A DNA stretch of 64,000 nucleotides, taken from positions 336,979 to 400,978 of the forward strand of contig VWZW01004041.1 in assembly GCA_013397115.1 (NCBI GenBank). The letters run 5' to 3'. Source of the stretch: Edolisoma coerulescens (lineage: Eukaryota > Chordata > Aves > Passeriformes > Campephagidae). Of the stretch, positions 13,901-25,900 are shown piece after piece (within the stretch, counting starts at the first letter, position 1; every line of letters begins with the position of its first letter). The notes under the pieces were generated by a model. The model was not told where the DNA came from. It did not search any database and saw only the letters and a list, made by a program, of their open reading frames with translations. A program made the position numbers and the translations under genes.

Positions 13901-16900
13901 TACTTTTTCCTTTCCCTTTCCTTCTCACCAGTATTTTTAATTTTTTTTTTTTGGTAAAGGGGCACAGAGTACTAAAGGTGTGTGTTAGTGCAGGGATGAA
14001 ATCAGAGGGAATTCTTTTGCTCCCGTCAGGCACTCCTATGCAATGGGGTGCTGCAGAGACACTGCTTATTTGGCATCTCAGAGATTAATTTTGCCTCAGC
14101 TGAGTGACGTGTATGAGGCCTGAGGGTTCCAGCAGTGATTGCTGAGGGATAGAGGTTGGTACTCAGCTCCCTTAATCTACTTCTGTTCATGAGACCTTGT
14201 GACTGTGACTAAAAGTCCCTCATTCAGGCCTCACAACCTTCCCCTTCACACCTCTGAAGTAGCCAAACGATGACTTATGGTAGATTTAGGATCTGCACTG
14301 GCGCAGAAGGCTTTGCTCACCCCTAACCAGGAGCCAGCCCTTGGAGATTAAGGCGCAGTGGACCCTAGAAACTGATTATTGGTGTTCTAGAGGGGTTACT
14401 AGGGCTGCTTTAGCTTGTATTAATAGCACTTACTAGATTTTCAGCTCAGGATTGTGTATAAAAAGATAGAATTAAGCCATAATTACTGTGTTGCTCTTTG
14501 GGCAAAGTCAAGGATATCAGCTGTGCTGACATGGCTGTGTACTACTGCATACGTAGAATTCTTCAAGTCCTTTTTTTTTTATTCCTCCTGTATGCTCTCA
14601 TAGTTTTGATTTCCTTTTTTTCTTATGCCCTCATCTGAATTCTGCTGTCAGCTGTGAGTTTGCAGTTTGCTCTGTGGGTAGCACAGCAAGCCCCTTCTTT
14701 TTATGAGGAAGGCAGACACTGAAAGAAATACATATAACTTTTTTTTAGGTGACAGGCTAGTTCCAGGCCTTTTGCAGCTTGCGAGCTTCAAGTTCATCTC
14801 AGTAGCTGGATGAACAGCAAACTGAATGGCTTTCTTCCAAGAACTGAGGAGATTTCATCCCCCATAACCCCTCACCTTCCTTCTCAGAATGAAAAACTAG
14901 AGCAGAAAGGGTGATGTTCTCTGTGGTGTGCTGCAAGAAGCTGCTGAGCTGACTCCTTGGCTCCTGCAGCAATGGGAACTGTAAAATCCTACCTTGGGGT
15001 ATTTTACTAAGCACTGAATGTCCAGGTGGAATCTGAGTGCTGCTCATCTTGCCTTTCAAGAGCTGCCAGTCAAGAGTTTTGGTAATGTGAAAGCCTTAAG
15101 AGAAGTCTTCCTTCAAATTCCTGAACAAGTGTGCGTTTGACTGAATTACTCCCCTTGTTTCAGTCTTGTATTTGGGGGTGGACACGGTATCTTCCAGTTA
15201 TGGCAGTCTTATGGGATATATTGTCTTTTAAATTGTTCTGTGCCTGGTTGCAATGAGGAAAATGGACTCATCTCTAAAGAAAAAAAAGCAGTACAATACT
15301 GTATTTTATAAGGGTATAATAAATTGCCGTTTTGGTTTTTGACTGTAAATCCTTTTAGGTAAGTAATGTAGTCAATATCTCTTCCCAGTATATATATTAT
15401 TATGTCCCAGGCAGTAGACATTTGCCTAGGGAGATGTACATAAAAGGTGAGCAGGTTTGAAAATTTTTTGATTCAAGGCTTTATTGTGGAATATGCAACA
15501 AATGTGAAATATGTTTCCATGGACTAATGTCCATTCTGAATGATCAAGTCATCTTGACTGGTGAAACAGATGATTTGGAATTGAGTTACACTAAATGTTG
15601 AAACAAGTAAACAAAGTAAGAAGATTCATAGCAGAAACAACAAAATACGGTCTGAATATTATAAAATTGTATAAAAGAGCCCCTCAAACTTAAATACTCT
15701 GGTTTTCACACAAAAAATACTTACTTAGTAAGTAACTAATTAGTTACTTTAATTTAAGTAACACAACTACTTATAGAAAACCACCTAATATTTCTAAGTA
15801 TATTACTACTTTAGCATTGATGCTGATTTAAGAAAATTCTAATTTGCTTGACTGAAGTGTGCTTTACTGTGTAAGCCAAAAATGGCAGAAAGATGGCTGA
15901 AATGCAGGGAAGGAACAGTGAACTTTGTTTTCCTTTGTGCCATTTTATCTCAGCTTAGATTCACACTATGTCCTTCTATACAGGACATAGAATTATTATT
16001 AATTATCACCCTCTGTGATGGTACAAATAAATAACAGTCTTCCCAGGAGCTGGATGTTGGATACATTGTGTTTTGTCTGCAAGAAGTGTTTTTACTGCTC
16101 AGGCACCTTTAAAAATGTTCTGCCTTTTGACTTCTGGAAAGCTTTTTTGTGCAAGTGATAACAAACTTTTCCTGTCTTCACTATCTGAAAACAAACCTCC
16201 TCCTTCTTTCAGTTCCCAGGCAGTGTTAGATTAGGTCAGGAAAGAAATCTAGAACTGAGAGCTGGACTTACTCATAAATGAGATTATCGTTGTCCATTTT
16301 ATAGAGGCAAGTGACTGTTTCTGTAGCCAGCAACATTATACTGAAATTCCTTAGTTTTGTGACAAAATGCATTGTATAAGTATTGTCATAAAGCAATGAT
16401 TTCCAGATTCCTCAGTCCCCACTTTTGGGTCAAAATGGATATGAATGTGCCATGTTATTTTTCTTTCTGCAGATAGTTATTTTCTGAAGAGCAGGTTTTT
16501 TGCTTCAAAGAAGCATAAAAATATCCTATCAGAAGGGTTCATGCCTAAATTCAGCAGTATATACAGTCTTAATGGAGTTTAAGCCCTGTCAGAAGAGGGG
16601 TTTAGCCAAACCCCTTATCATTCAGGGTCTTCTTGACTTTAACCATCATCTTAGACTTTGCATAGAAAATTTTGAAATATGTATGTTTGTGCACTGTATG
16701 TTTATGTATAATAATTTTTTTCTCTCTGCATTCCCACTTGTCTCCTCAGTGCTGTTAGTATTCTCACCTTACCTGTGAAGTTGTGGAGGTATAGCCTAAC
16801 ACCTCCTGATCTTCTCTTATTCAGGCAGACAAAGAATTAATGTGCAGTGAACACATCCATTTTAAAGTGGTTATTCCTAGGTCTAAAATCAGTGAATTAT

Positions 16901-19900
16901 GTTTCAAAACAGTTTGAGGTGGAGAAAGGCTATTAAGTTGGAAGGAAAAAATGGAAATGGTTGCTGGTTTTTTTTCTGATAAATTCTTTCCTGCTTTCTT
17001 GGTATTTGGGGGATGCTGCTGGTTTTGACACTGAGATCTTCTGTCTCATATAAGATTTTAAATCCTTAATACCATTCTTCCTCTAGGTTCCACATTCTTT
17101 TCTCTGCTCTCTGCCTTTCTTTTCCTTATCAGGCATTTGTGTTTGTTTTTACTGTCTTTCCTCACTCCTTTCCTCCTTAAATGGGGATTGTAGTGTCAAA
17201 AGGCAATTAGAGACAGGTGTTACTTTAATATAAAGAAGTTTTGATTTTTAAATATTGCTGAACTCCCAGTGAAAGACTCTGAGAATAATGTTTCTAATGA
17301 GAAGAGTATTAACAGCTCTTTTAGATTTCTTTTGAAAATCCCTGTCTGTATGAAAGAAACTTGCAGTACTGCTTCTCAGTCTGAGTTTCTTGAACACTGA
17401 GGAGTTCATTAACAAAGCCTTCACACATGGACAAGGTCATAAAAGGGTATCTGCACTATTTTCTTGCTCAGCTCTCTGTTAATAGCCAGCTCTGACATTA
17501 GTACCATGATCACTAGATATGTGGTTGGAATTGCCTTCCCTCTGAGAGGCCAGACTGTGCACTGTGCTTGGTAAACTGTACGTTAAAATTGCAGGATCCT
17601 TTCCAGTATTGACTAGATCACACTGAGAAAACATGATTTCAACTAATATAGCTAGAAAGAGAACTGATGAATTAAAAAATTAAGTTATTTAAAAAAGCTT
17701 AAGAAATCAAGAGAAACATGACTGCCAGTAACAGATGCAAAAATAAAAATTGGGCCAAATATTACCTGACCATCTGAATTTTAACCACACCTTTATATTA
17801 TTGATATTCTAATAAGTTTCCTATGTAAGACTGTAATAATAATTTTCCTGATGTCTTTCTTTTTTTTTTTTTCCTTTTAACTGGTTAAATGGGACTGACA
17901 TTTCATGCACATGGGACTGACATAAATAACTACTGACTAGTGTTATATGGTCAGTGTTATGGATTGTTATACTTCAGAGGTCCAACACTGTCTATCATAA
18001 ACACTAAAATTTTTGAGACAAAATTCCTGCTTAGTTACAATTCTGCCTTTCATATTTTAGATTCTCTGAGGGATAAGACAATGTGCTCCCACTTGCAAAG
18101 CAAGAGGTTTGGTTGGAAGAATAAAATCTCAGCTCAGCTAAAGAACTAATTTTTATTGAAAGGCTGATTTGTGCTCTGCTCTGGGGAGATCAGATGTCTT
18201 AGGTGCCTTTGGCTGGCTGAGCCTCTTTCAAAACATGAGCAGCTTTTCAGCTCCTTGAAGGAAGTCTGAGAGATGGTTATTCTTTTTCCCCCAGGTTTTA
18301 ACCTGAAAGACAGAAAACTGTGGCCACTAGCTCAATCACTCTTTTAGCTATATGCCCTGGTTTACGGGATTTGTTCTTTCACAATGTGACCCTTACAGGG
18401 TGCATGTCCTGTGTGCTCTTTTTAAAACAAATAATGTCAGAACCTGGCTATTCTGCTTATTCCTTATCTAGATTAGTCAGCAAGAGGAAGTAAAGTAAAT
18501 AAAAATGGAGTAAAGACTTCCTTCATTCTAAAATGTAAGTTTCCTACAGTTTTAGTCTGTGTTGCTCTGCCTCAGCACACCAAGGATACAGTTCCCTGGC
18601 ACGGCCTCAGAATAAACCAAGACTTTGCAAGCAGATCCTGCCTCCAACCACTGTTATTATTTTATGGGGATGTTAGCTTCTTCTGCTCATCTAGGTGTAT
18701 TTATTTCCTGTTTTCAGGGAGAAAAACTAAATTCCCAATCACAAATATGGCTATCAGAAGCAATTTGGATTATTTTCTATTTTTAAGCAATATAATGTCC
18801 CAGAGAAAATTTCCGGAGATTTCTTAGTGAAGTTTTTTTCAATATGTTGAAAGATTTTTTCTGCCTTAACTTGCTGTAATGCCTGTTCTTGATCTGCTAT
18901 ATGTACCCTTCTGCTGCATCCCTGTGGATGGATCTTGAATTGTGATGTTCAGATGATTTTAATTTACCTTCAGAAACAGAGATTCTGTCTTGATTCTGAG
19001 TAGTTTTCAGGTGCCACTTTTGTTTCTGAAGACGGGTATCTGGAACTTTGCAGACACACTCTGATTTATGCTTATGTCATTTATTTGAGTGAATTACAAA
19101 ATGCTCTTATAATACGTACAAAAATTAATATTACTTAGCGATGAATCAGCCTTATAGGAATAATTAACTAAGAGAATTAGCAATTCTATATTGATCTACT
19201 TTGCCACTCTATTAAATTACTTGCTAATTCTTATTTTGAGCTTGTGTCTTTCTTTTTATGTCAAGACTGTTGATAAAAGCCTACTGAGCAGTGCGCCTTT
19301 ATTATCAATAAAGGTGTATTGGCATCACACCTTCCACCTCTGTAGACACCTCCCCCTCCCACAAATGAGGTAAGGGACCCTCAATTGTGGAAGAAATTGG
19401 CCCTTTAACAGGCTAAAATGTGTACTTTCATCCTCCAAATCCTATGGCATCTTTCTTCCTGAGCAGCTGGTTTCACAATAATGGGAAAAACTTTCAGATC
19501 ATCTTAAAACTCCCACTAAGGGAAAATTATCAGAGAAACCTTCTGTTTCTTAAGTGTTCTTTAAGTTTAAATCTCTTTGACAAGTACAGATTTACACTCT
19601 CAGTGTATGTATCTTATTATATAGCAAAGCATTTGTATCTAGCTTTCACTTTTGCAACAAACATTCAGCACCTTTGTGCGCTGGTTGATGAGCATTAGTC
19701 GCCATTAGCTGTTTAGAAAAGTGCTATTATAGTGTTAGTAATTACATATTTTAGCAAAAAAAATTTCCAAGGTGACTGTTGTTTGAACAAAACTATTTTA
19801 AAGGTTCTTAATTAACCGTGGTTTCTCAAATTTAAATTGCCCTTGACAACTCAAATTCCTACAGTTCAGTGTAAAGCAGACTACAGAACTGAAAAGCAAG

Positions 19901-22900
19901 GTTCACCGCTCATAAATTCAATGTGTGTGAAAGTCTGAGGGAGTGGAAGGAAACTGTGGAAATAGAAACAAATTTTAAATTATGAAATATATATATATAT
20001 ATATATATTTATATGTATAATAACCAAAAAAGAACACCACCAATTATATAAAAATGTATGTTATTGTCATTTAAGAGAGGTATCTGTTTAATATCTGTTT
20101 ACTTATTTTGCTCCTAAAAATAGAGATTTTTAATTGGATTTCAGATTAATTTCCAGGGAAACTGCAAGACTGTATCATCTGATGCTGTATTGACTTTTGA
20201 AAAATATGAAATAATGACATTATTTTTAAAGTTAATTTATTAAATAGGGAAATTTTCCAAGGACCTAAAGGCACCCTTCCCCCTCAAATATCCCTTTGTA
20301 CTCAGTTCACCAAAAACCATTTAAAGACGAACCTTCAAATCTTCTTGATTTTGGGTGTGGTTTTTTAAGTTCTGAAGGTTAACTACTTAGTTTCTTACTC
20401 TTGTGAAAAATCTTACTACTCCCAGTGAAATCTCTGCACACTGATATTTTGCTAGGTTGGTACCCCTTCAAAAGGTGCTAAAAGATGAGCTGGACTGAGA
20501 ATTCCTTTCCTGACCTTTTGCATTTTCCTGTGGCTCCCTGCTCTGTGGTTCAGGTGTGTAGAGCCGAGCACACCGTAACAGGCAGGTGTTGAGAGCAGGA
20601 TGAGCCCTGGAGCCCTGTTCCTCTGCTTATTTTAGCAGTGTAACTCGCGACACTGACCTGAATCATCCAGCTTCCCTCTGATGGCAAAGAAATGTCGTAG
20701 GCCTTCCAGGACCTGAGGGGAGCAAACAGGGAAGATGGACTAGGACTTTTTACGAGGGCATGTGGTGACAGGACAAGGAGAATGGCTTCAAACTGAACAA
20801 GAGTAGGTTTAGATTAGATAGGAAGAAATAGATAGATAAGATTTAGGAAGAAATTCTTTGCTGTGAGGTTGGTGAGGCACTGGCACAGGCTGCTCAGAGA
20901 AATTGTGGATGTCTCATTCCTGGAAGTGTCCAATGCCAGGCTGGATGGAGCTCTGAGCAACCTGATCAAGTGGGAGGTGTCTCTACCTGTGACAGGGGTT
21001 GGAATTAGATGATCTTTAAGGTCCCTTCCAACCCAAGCCATTCTATGCTGATTATTTGTTGATCAAGTCTATTTTTCTGTGGTCTTCATTAGTACAGTGG
21101 ATTTAGGGCTGCCAGATGACAGAGAAAACTGCAGCCACTGGGTCTATCAGACTCCTGCTCTAGAGAAGCACCTGCAATTCTTGATGGATTTGGATAACAG
21201 AGAATGGAGTGTGGACCAGCCTGGGTCAGTCTATCAGAGAGCAGTGCTAAAATACAGATAAGGGAAATGCATGGATCAAGATCCACCTCCAAAGCAGATC
21301 TTGCCTAGCAGAGATACTGGTGCTCCGGTAGGGAATTATGCTGGATTCCCTGAACAAATTTGCTTAATAGCACATCTACAAATCCCACAGATCAAGACAT
21401 CACTAGGGTACTGGAATTAGTGGGTGGCTTCAGCACATTCCCTCTGCACAGAAGGATGGCACTGGCAGATGATCAGGGCTCACACGTCCTGTCTTCAGGG
21501 TGTCTTCTTTCTTATACTTTGAGTTGACCACAAGTTCATTGCATGGCTTAGGAATACAGAAAAATTGCAAGAATCATAAATTGTGTCAGGTGCCAGTGCT
21601 TTGTAATTGTGGAGTGTGCTCTTTTACAGGATCAATTGCTTGAGCAATTTATTAAATTGTTATTAAAAATTGAAATTGAACAGTAGAGATTCCATGTTAG
21701 ATATCTTCAAGTCTTTCAATTGTTTCAAAATCATTCCAGTTCTGAAAGAGGTTTTGGTATCTATTCTTTTCCAGTAATTTTCAACTACAAAATAAGGCTT
21801 GGGCAGTCACTTTTATCTGTATATGTTTGTGTGCTCTGTGTCTCACAATAACATCAGAACTGGTTTGCTGATTCAACAGGACTTCCTAGTTATTTCTGAG
21901 ACTGCCTAAGGCTTTATGACATTTGGAGCCAGATAATGGGAAAAGAGGCTAAGATAAAGACTGCAGTGTAAGGCTCTGTATCATTACACACACACACACA
22001 CACACACCCACACAAAAAAAAATCTACAGTGGGAGAGATGCTACTGGAAAACATCTGTTCATGTTTTTTGATAAACTCTAAATCCAAAAGAGATGAGACT
22101 TCATTAATACCAGTGCTCACAGATCTGTTACTTTCTGAAGGCAAATTGAGTCTACATTTGTTTGTGTTTTCCTCTAGAGAGTTCATCTTTAGTAGGAAAC
22201 TTCCTTGAACTTTGCTTTGTACTACAGAGGAAATTTCCCTGTTAGTTGCATGAACTTTAAAATAGGGAAGTGTAGCGGAAATAGAGCATTTGAAGTCAAC
22301 TCTTTATTCTGCTTGCCTGTTGTATTTTTACATTATCCTATTTTGTTATATTGTTTACATAACAGGAAAACAAATTTTCTTGGGAAAAGAAAAATCTATC
22401 CTTATGGAGTGAGCAAATCTATGGTTTAACCACTTTTTGAGTCCTATTTTAAAAGATAATATAGGTAGAACTTGATGGTCATTGATCATAAGGGTCTTTT
22501 TTACACCCCTCTGGAGAAGGTTACATACAAACCCACTAGGCTAGTCCATAAACCTTGCAAAATATGGGGGCCATATAATCAACACAAAGAACTTATGGCT
22601 ATAACCTCAAATAATTTTTTGACGTCAAAAGATGCACACAAACTATTTTTATGTATGAAAATACTTATTAGACAAAATAACTTGAAGCAGTGGAATAATT
22701 GGCATGTATTCAAATTGTGGTTAATTGAATTCTTCATCTGTGGCTTAGAGAGCCACATGGGGTACAGATTCTGCACAGAGGAAGCAATTTTCATTAACGG
22801 GATATAATTTAGAATGAGAAAACATATACACTCTGCCTGCAACACAGTTAATAATTAATATGGAATAAATACATAGACATACATTGAGTTACCATATTTC

Positions 22901-25900
22901 TACCTGTCACTCTGTAGAGTTTCAGCACTCATTTGCATGCTAAGTAAGTATATTTATTCAGAGAGATGACACTGTTACACTACCTTCAAAAGTGGAAGAC
23001 CTTTATGTCACAGCATCGGAAATGAGTCATCCTTGTTTTTAAAATGGCAAAGTGAGATCAGAATGGTGATTTGATCTCATGCCTCCTTACATCTAAGAAG
23101 TTTGCTGGTTTCTGAACTGACACTGTGCTGTTAAAAAGCTGATAACCATTTCAAAAACTGACCATTATTTTTGAGGCTGGTCAGTTTTCCTGAACTAGAT
23201 TAGAGAAAATTTAAAACCTCTTAAGAAAGAATATTATTTCTGTTTTGCATTCTGGCCATCTCTAGCATTTATTATTTGGTCTCTCACATATGCTGTTAAT
23301 ATTGAGATGTGTCTGCATGCAAAAAACAAACTATTTGAAGGAAAAAAGAAGAATGTCTTGTAGGATGTGAGAGAAAGTATGTGATATCAATGAAGGGAAT
23401 GGGGGACTGAAAGCCAACAGCACCACAGGGTCCAGGCTGTGTCAGTGGCTTGCTGTATCACTTTAAGCAAGTTGAGTTTCACCTAATCTCAAAAACAGTT
23501 AAAACTATTTGGGATAAGAAATTCTGTAAGTCAAGATCTCAGAATATGCTTGTGCACAGACCAGCACAGAAGGTGTTGGTACAAGCCTAACCATGGTCTT
23601 TACCTCTGGAAAGGTATAAACAGATTTTTAAGTCCAGTTCCTTTTGAGATACTGCCTTAACATGCACACAATTCTTGACTTCACCAAAAGTGAGAAATAT
23701 TCCTTAAATATTCCCTTGAATCAGAGCTCAAAACTCCAAATCTCTTGTGAGGATTTCTTAGCATTCCACGTGAACCGATTCAGCTCAATAATAGCACTCC
23801 CAAATGTTTGCCATATTTCTGCCATATTTATTTTATGAACCACAATGATATTTAATATTACTGAATTGTAGGACGAGACTTCGTATTTCCTTCTCTTTTA
23901 AACAACAGGTGGTAACAATATTGGCAAACATGTCTGTGTTGGACCAGTGTGCTTCAGAAATCATTCAAGGAAACGGTATGTATTTTAGCTGAATTATATT
24001 TTTTTATTTATTTCTGGAGAGTCTGAGTAGATGGGAATGTAGGATTTACAAGGTAAAGGAGAAAGGCTTCACTAATAAAACTTCATTTTGTATCCTATCT
24101 CAGTTGGATATTGCACATTGCTGCAGGGTGAAAAATGAGTCCTGGGGATGTTTCTATATATATGAAATAAATTCCACTGTTTTAGGAAACTTTGCATTTG
24201 TGACCACATTGCTGGTGTTCTGTGTGTGACTTACCCCTGCGTGCAAAGCAAATTACTACAAAGGGTTTCAACAACCTTTATTGTGGTAATTACACAATGT
24301 GGCAATTCTTACAAGCTGAAAGTCATTGCCTGATGCTGAGCTGTGCATACCTGCATTTTGTGTCACTTTTGCCACAGGCATTCAGAAGTATTATGTGCTT
24401 ATTACTGTACAGAAATTTCCAGTTTTTTCCTCATGCTTCTTTGAATACCACATTATGGAAAATTCACTATGTTGAAGAAATCCTGGGTGTTATTGGCACA
24501 CCAGAAGTCCGAAAAGTTAATAATTCTGTGAATAAAGATAGAGGAAGATATAAATGCCATATTAATACACCTACCAGCAAATTCAAGGCCAAGCAATATA
24601 ATAAGACAGGTGCCTTTTTTTTTTTTTGGTGGGAAACATTACATTACAGTGAAAATTCACATCTATTGCTTTGCTAGGCCAAGTAGGCCTAACTCATTCT
24701 AGGCACTGCAGTGGATTGTCAGGGACAATGACACCAAGTAAAATATATGTCTGCACTTCATCGTGGAAGTTCACAAGAAGCATTTGCCCCCTGGCTTTTG
24801 AGAGGGTTTGAACATTCATTCTGTGTGTAAAGTCTTTTTTGTGCCTGCCTGGTGTTATAATAAACAGGTACTAGTCAAAGGCAGCATTCTGTGAATATTG
24901 GAGAATTTAGGTACTTTCTTCTCAACTCTGACTTTTTTGTATGTTGATTGATTATTATCTAGCTGCATGGTTCTGATGATAATTTTCTGAATTATTTATG
25001 CAAATGTTCTAACAGTTAAAATCCTCTGATGCTACCTGAAGTAATCTGAATGCCTAATAGCATATGGAGTCTAATAGCACATAATTGTCTTTACACTTAA
25101 AATAATCTAGAAAAGAGAAATCTTTTTTTTTTTTTTTTTTTTTTTTTTTTGTGGTGCTACAAGAAGAATATCAACTCCTACAGGAAATAATAAGTTAAGG
25201 AAGCTGCTTTGACATGGATGACATTGTCTCTTCTGGAGTGAAGTCTTAGTCATACAGTAAACTTCAAGAAACAGAATGTCATCATTTCCTTCTGTAAAGG
25301 ATTCCTCATTCTAAAATACCCTTAAACAGTTTGAGAAGGAAACTTTTAAAGGCTTGCTTAAAAATATGTAAACAAAAAGCAATTACTTTAATTGAGAGTG
25401 AAAATTCATTTAGAGACCTGAAATATGTCACTACAGGTTTTTTCAGGAAGTGACTATCTTCAGGTTAATTGAGAAGCAAATAAGGAATTGCATTTAGTTG
25501 ACGGAAATAAATTAGTGAAATTTAAAATACCAACTTTTAGAGGAGGAAAGAGTTAGTGCATTTTCTAGTTCCAGAAGTTCTGTAACTTCCTAGTGAAGAC
25601 AAACTTATGCACAGATCAGATACGCCTGAGTGCTGATGTCCAAATTGCTTCCCTCATCTATGTATTCTCCATGCCCTATTTGGGCCGTGACTGGTCTGTA
25701 TGAACGCAGATTTCCTTTTCCTTTTACTTGTTTTACTCTGAATTTTTTGTTGGAGAGAGGGTAATGATGGCTCTTGTATTCTTTTAGGTGTTCAACTTTT
25801 AATGGAAATGCTCTTTGAAAAATCCTCCTCAGGAAACGCAGCAGAAGTTGCAGCTTGTGAGCGGGTCCAGCAGAAATCTGCAGTGACACTGGCACGGCTC

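Larger units (their letters stand above)
13358..23908 (+). other. INSC: INSC intron, 10.55 kb
   Basis: This is the largest intron fully inside the window, GT-AG. It holds a CR1 3' end at 20,699-21,047, an (AT)11 microsatellite at 19,987, an (AC)n microsatellite at 21,986, a degenerate ancient-repeat-like segment at 13,796-13,862 and a 20 bp palindrome at 15,730-15,749. No additional exon or nested gene was recognised on either strand. The 111-codon plus and 88-codon minus frames near 22.5-22.8 kb overlap each other and have no family resemblance. Confidence 0.85.

Noticed and set aside
24222..24677. 151-codon frame in an INSC intron
   Set aside because: It starts at a non-ATG codon, contains a phenylalanine run from a T tract, and has no family resemblance.
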